A stretch of 55,520 nucleotides of DNA. It comes from an uncultured bacterium (GTDB lineage: Bacteria; Hydrogenedentota; Hydrogenedentia; Hydrogenedentales; Hydrogenedentaceae). Position 1 is the first letter of the stretch. Each line of letters begins with the position of its first letter. Positions 54,413 through 55,520 of the stretch are shown here, piece by piece. Made by a program: the position numbers and the translations under genes. The stretch lies in assembly GCA_938014335.1 (NCBI GenBank), contig CALLRP010000011.1, positions 1 to 55,520 on the forward strand, read 5' to 3'. The notes under the pieces are model-generated. The model did no database searches and was not told where the DNA came from. It was given only the letters and a program-made list of their open reading frames with translations.

Positions 54413-55453
54413 ATGAGCACTGTAAAACGATTATCCTTTTTAGAGCAATTTTTAACCTTGTGGATATTCATTGCGATTTTTTTGGGTATTGCCATCGGTT
54501 ATTTCATGCCTTCTATCACACAGCTCATTACCAAACTACAAGTAGGGGCTACTTCCATTCCCATTGCCATCGGCCTTATCTTGATGATGTATCCACCTTT
54601 AGCCCGTGTAAAATATGAAGAGATGGGAAAAGTTTTCCAAAACAAACGGCTACTTACACTCTCTCTCATCATGAACTGGATAGTAGGACCTGTAGTAATG
54701 TTTTTACTTGCAATCGCTTTTCTTCGAAATTATCCCGGATATATGATAGGCGTAATCCTTGTCGGGTTGGCACGGTGTATAGCCATGGTTATCGTTTGGA
54801 ATGAATTAGCAGAAGGAGACCGCGAATTAGCCGTCGGATTAGTCGCTTTTAATGCAGTGTTCCAGGTACTCTTCTACGCTGTTTATATCTTCATCTTCAT
54901 CACCGTTTTCCTAAATCTTTTAGGTCTGGCAAGCGATTTGGATGTCAAAATATCAATCGTAGACGCTGCAAAAACGGTATTTATCTACCTCGGTATCCCT
55001 TTCATCGCAGGAATATCCACTCGTTTCGGTTTAATCCATTTGAAAGGCAAACAGTGGTATGAAAATTCTTTCATCCCCAAAATCAGTCCCATAACTTTAA
55101 TCGCATTACTATTCACCATAATTGTGATGTTCTCACTTAAAGGTGAATATATCATTAAACTTCCTCTGGATGTGGTCAGAATATCCATTCCTTTGGTTAT
55201 ATATTTCTTCTTTATGTGGTTTGTTACCTTCTTTATCTCTAAGAAAATGGGTGTGGAATACCCCAAAACGACTACCGTAGCCTTTACTGCTGCAAGTAAT
55301 GACTTCGAATTAGCTATTGCAGTAGCAGTTGCTATTTTCGGTGTCCATTCGGAACAAGCCCTCGCCACTGTCATCGGACCTCTATTGGAAGTGCCTATCC
55401 TGATTAGTCTGGTAAATATTTCATTAAGACTAAAAAAACAATTTTCTAATTAA
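54413..55453 (+). CDS. acr3: ACR3 family arsenite efflux transporter
   Basis: A 346-aa membrane protein with ten helices that exports arsenite using the proton gradient. The essential Cys lies in [20 protein letters not shown] (Cys122), and the second conserved region is [18 protein letters not shown] with its Glu. GGAG precedes the ATG, and the gene follows arsP by 93 bp. Together with arsC (36.9 kb) it completes ordinary arsenate resistance. No terminator is clear before the window ends. Confidence 0.95.
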   Translation: MSTVKRLSFLEQFLTLWIFIAIFLGIAIGYFMPSITQLITKLQVGATSIPIAIGLILMMYPPLARVKYEEMGKVFQNKRLLTLSLIMNWIVGPVVMFLLAIAFLRNYPGYMIGVILVGLARCIAMVIVWNELAEGDRELAVGLVAFNAVFQVLFYAVYIFIFITVFLNLLGLASDLDVKISIVDAAKTVFIYLGIPFIAGISTRFGLIHLKGKQWYENSFIPKISPITLIALLFTIIVMFSLKGEYIIKLPLDVVRISIPLVIYFFFMWFVTFFISKKMGVEYPKTTTVAFTAASNDFELAIAVAVAIFGVHSEQALATVIGPLLEVPILISLVNISLRLKKQFSN

Positions 55454-55520
55454 AAAACCATAAAAACATAATTTTTTTATATATCTTAACCAGAGAAAAC
55501 CTATTTTTTTCGCGTCTATT

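Overview
The window looks like chromosomal DNA from a diderm (Gram-negative-type) bacterium that uses Shine-Dalgarno sites. lpxK (lipid A synthesis) and lipobox-bearing proteins imply an outer membrane. Clear GGAG/AAGGA sites precede most starts, which argues against Bacteroidota even though the ketol-acid reductoisomerase is of the Bacteroidota/plant-like type. A bacterial V/A-type ATPase, a Tat-tagged TIM-barrel isomerase, a PmoA/DUF6807 protein and a sialidase-like protein would fit a PVC-group or Hydrogenedentota-like lineage. That placement is inference. The DNA is AT-rich, and no tRNA or rRNA genes were seen.

1-5.0 kb: a compact type II-C CRISPR-Cas locus. The end of the array (two 36-nt repeats) lies at the left edge, followed by cas2, cas1 and cas9 on the minus strand and a tracrRNA gene on the plus strand. 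The tracrRNA has a consensus promoter, an almost complete anti-repeat, and a 3' part that has been tandemly duplicated. 5.1-10.8 kb: gltX, a ROK sugar kinase and a PfkB sugar kinase run rightward and collide with lpxK, whose end overlaps the PfkB gene by 92 bp; ilvC follows with its own terminator. 10.9-17.3 kb: two GT4 glycosyltransferases, DUF2905, a HAD phosphatase, priA and an HNH protein.

17.4-25.1 kb (minus strand): the ffh-rpsP-khpA-trmD-rplS operon, lacking rimM at its usual place, then hflX with a TPR lipoprotein, and an isomerase with an M23 peptidase. 25.3-26.5 kb: a PmoA/DUF6807 protein. 26.6-35.5 kb: a nine-gene V/A-ATPase operon (G-I-K-E-C-F-A-B-D) whose K subunit carries the Na+-binding residues known from Enterococcus hirae NtpK.

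35.6-55.5 kb: a sialidase-like gene and thioredoxin-type arsC, then a 13-kb signalling operon on the minus strand. It encodes a PhnD/TtrS-like sensor hybrid kinase, a membrane acyltransferase, a CHASE hybrid kinase with HPt, a receiver-GGDEF diguanylate cyclase and a multi-PAS hybrid kinase. Next comes a divergent arsenic cluster: arsE-arsF-arsG on the minus strand and arsR-arsP-acr3 on the plus strand. Arsenic genes therefore bracket the signalling operon, and two of its kinases have vicinal cysteines in sensor-type domains. A link to arsenic or oxyanion sensing is a hypothesis only. The best candidates for something new are the duplicated tracrRNA tail and this bracketed signalling island.
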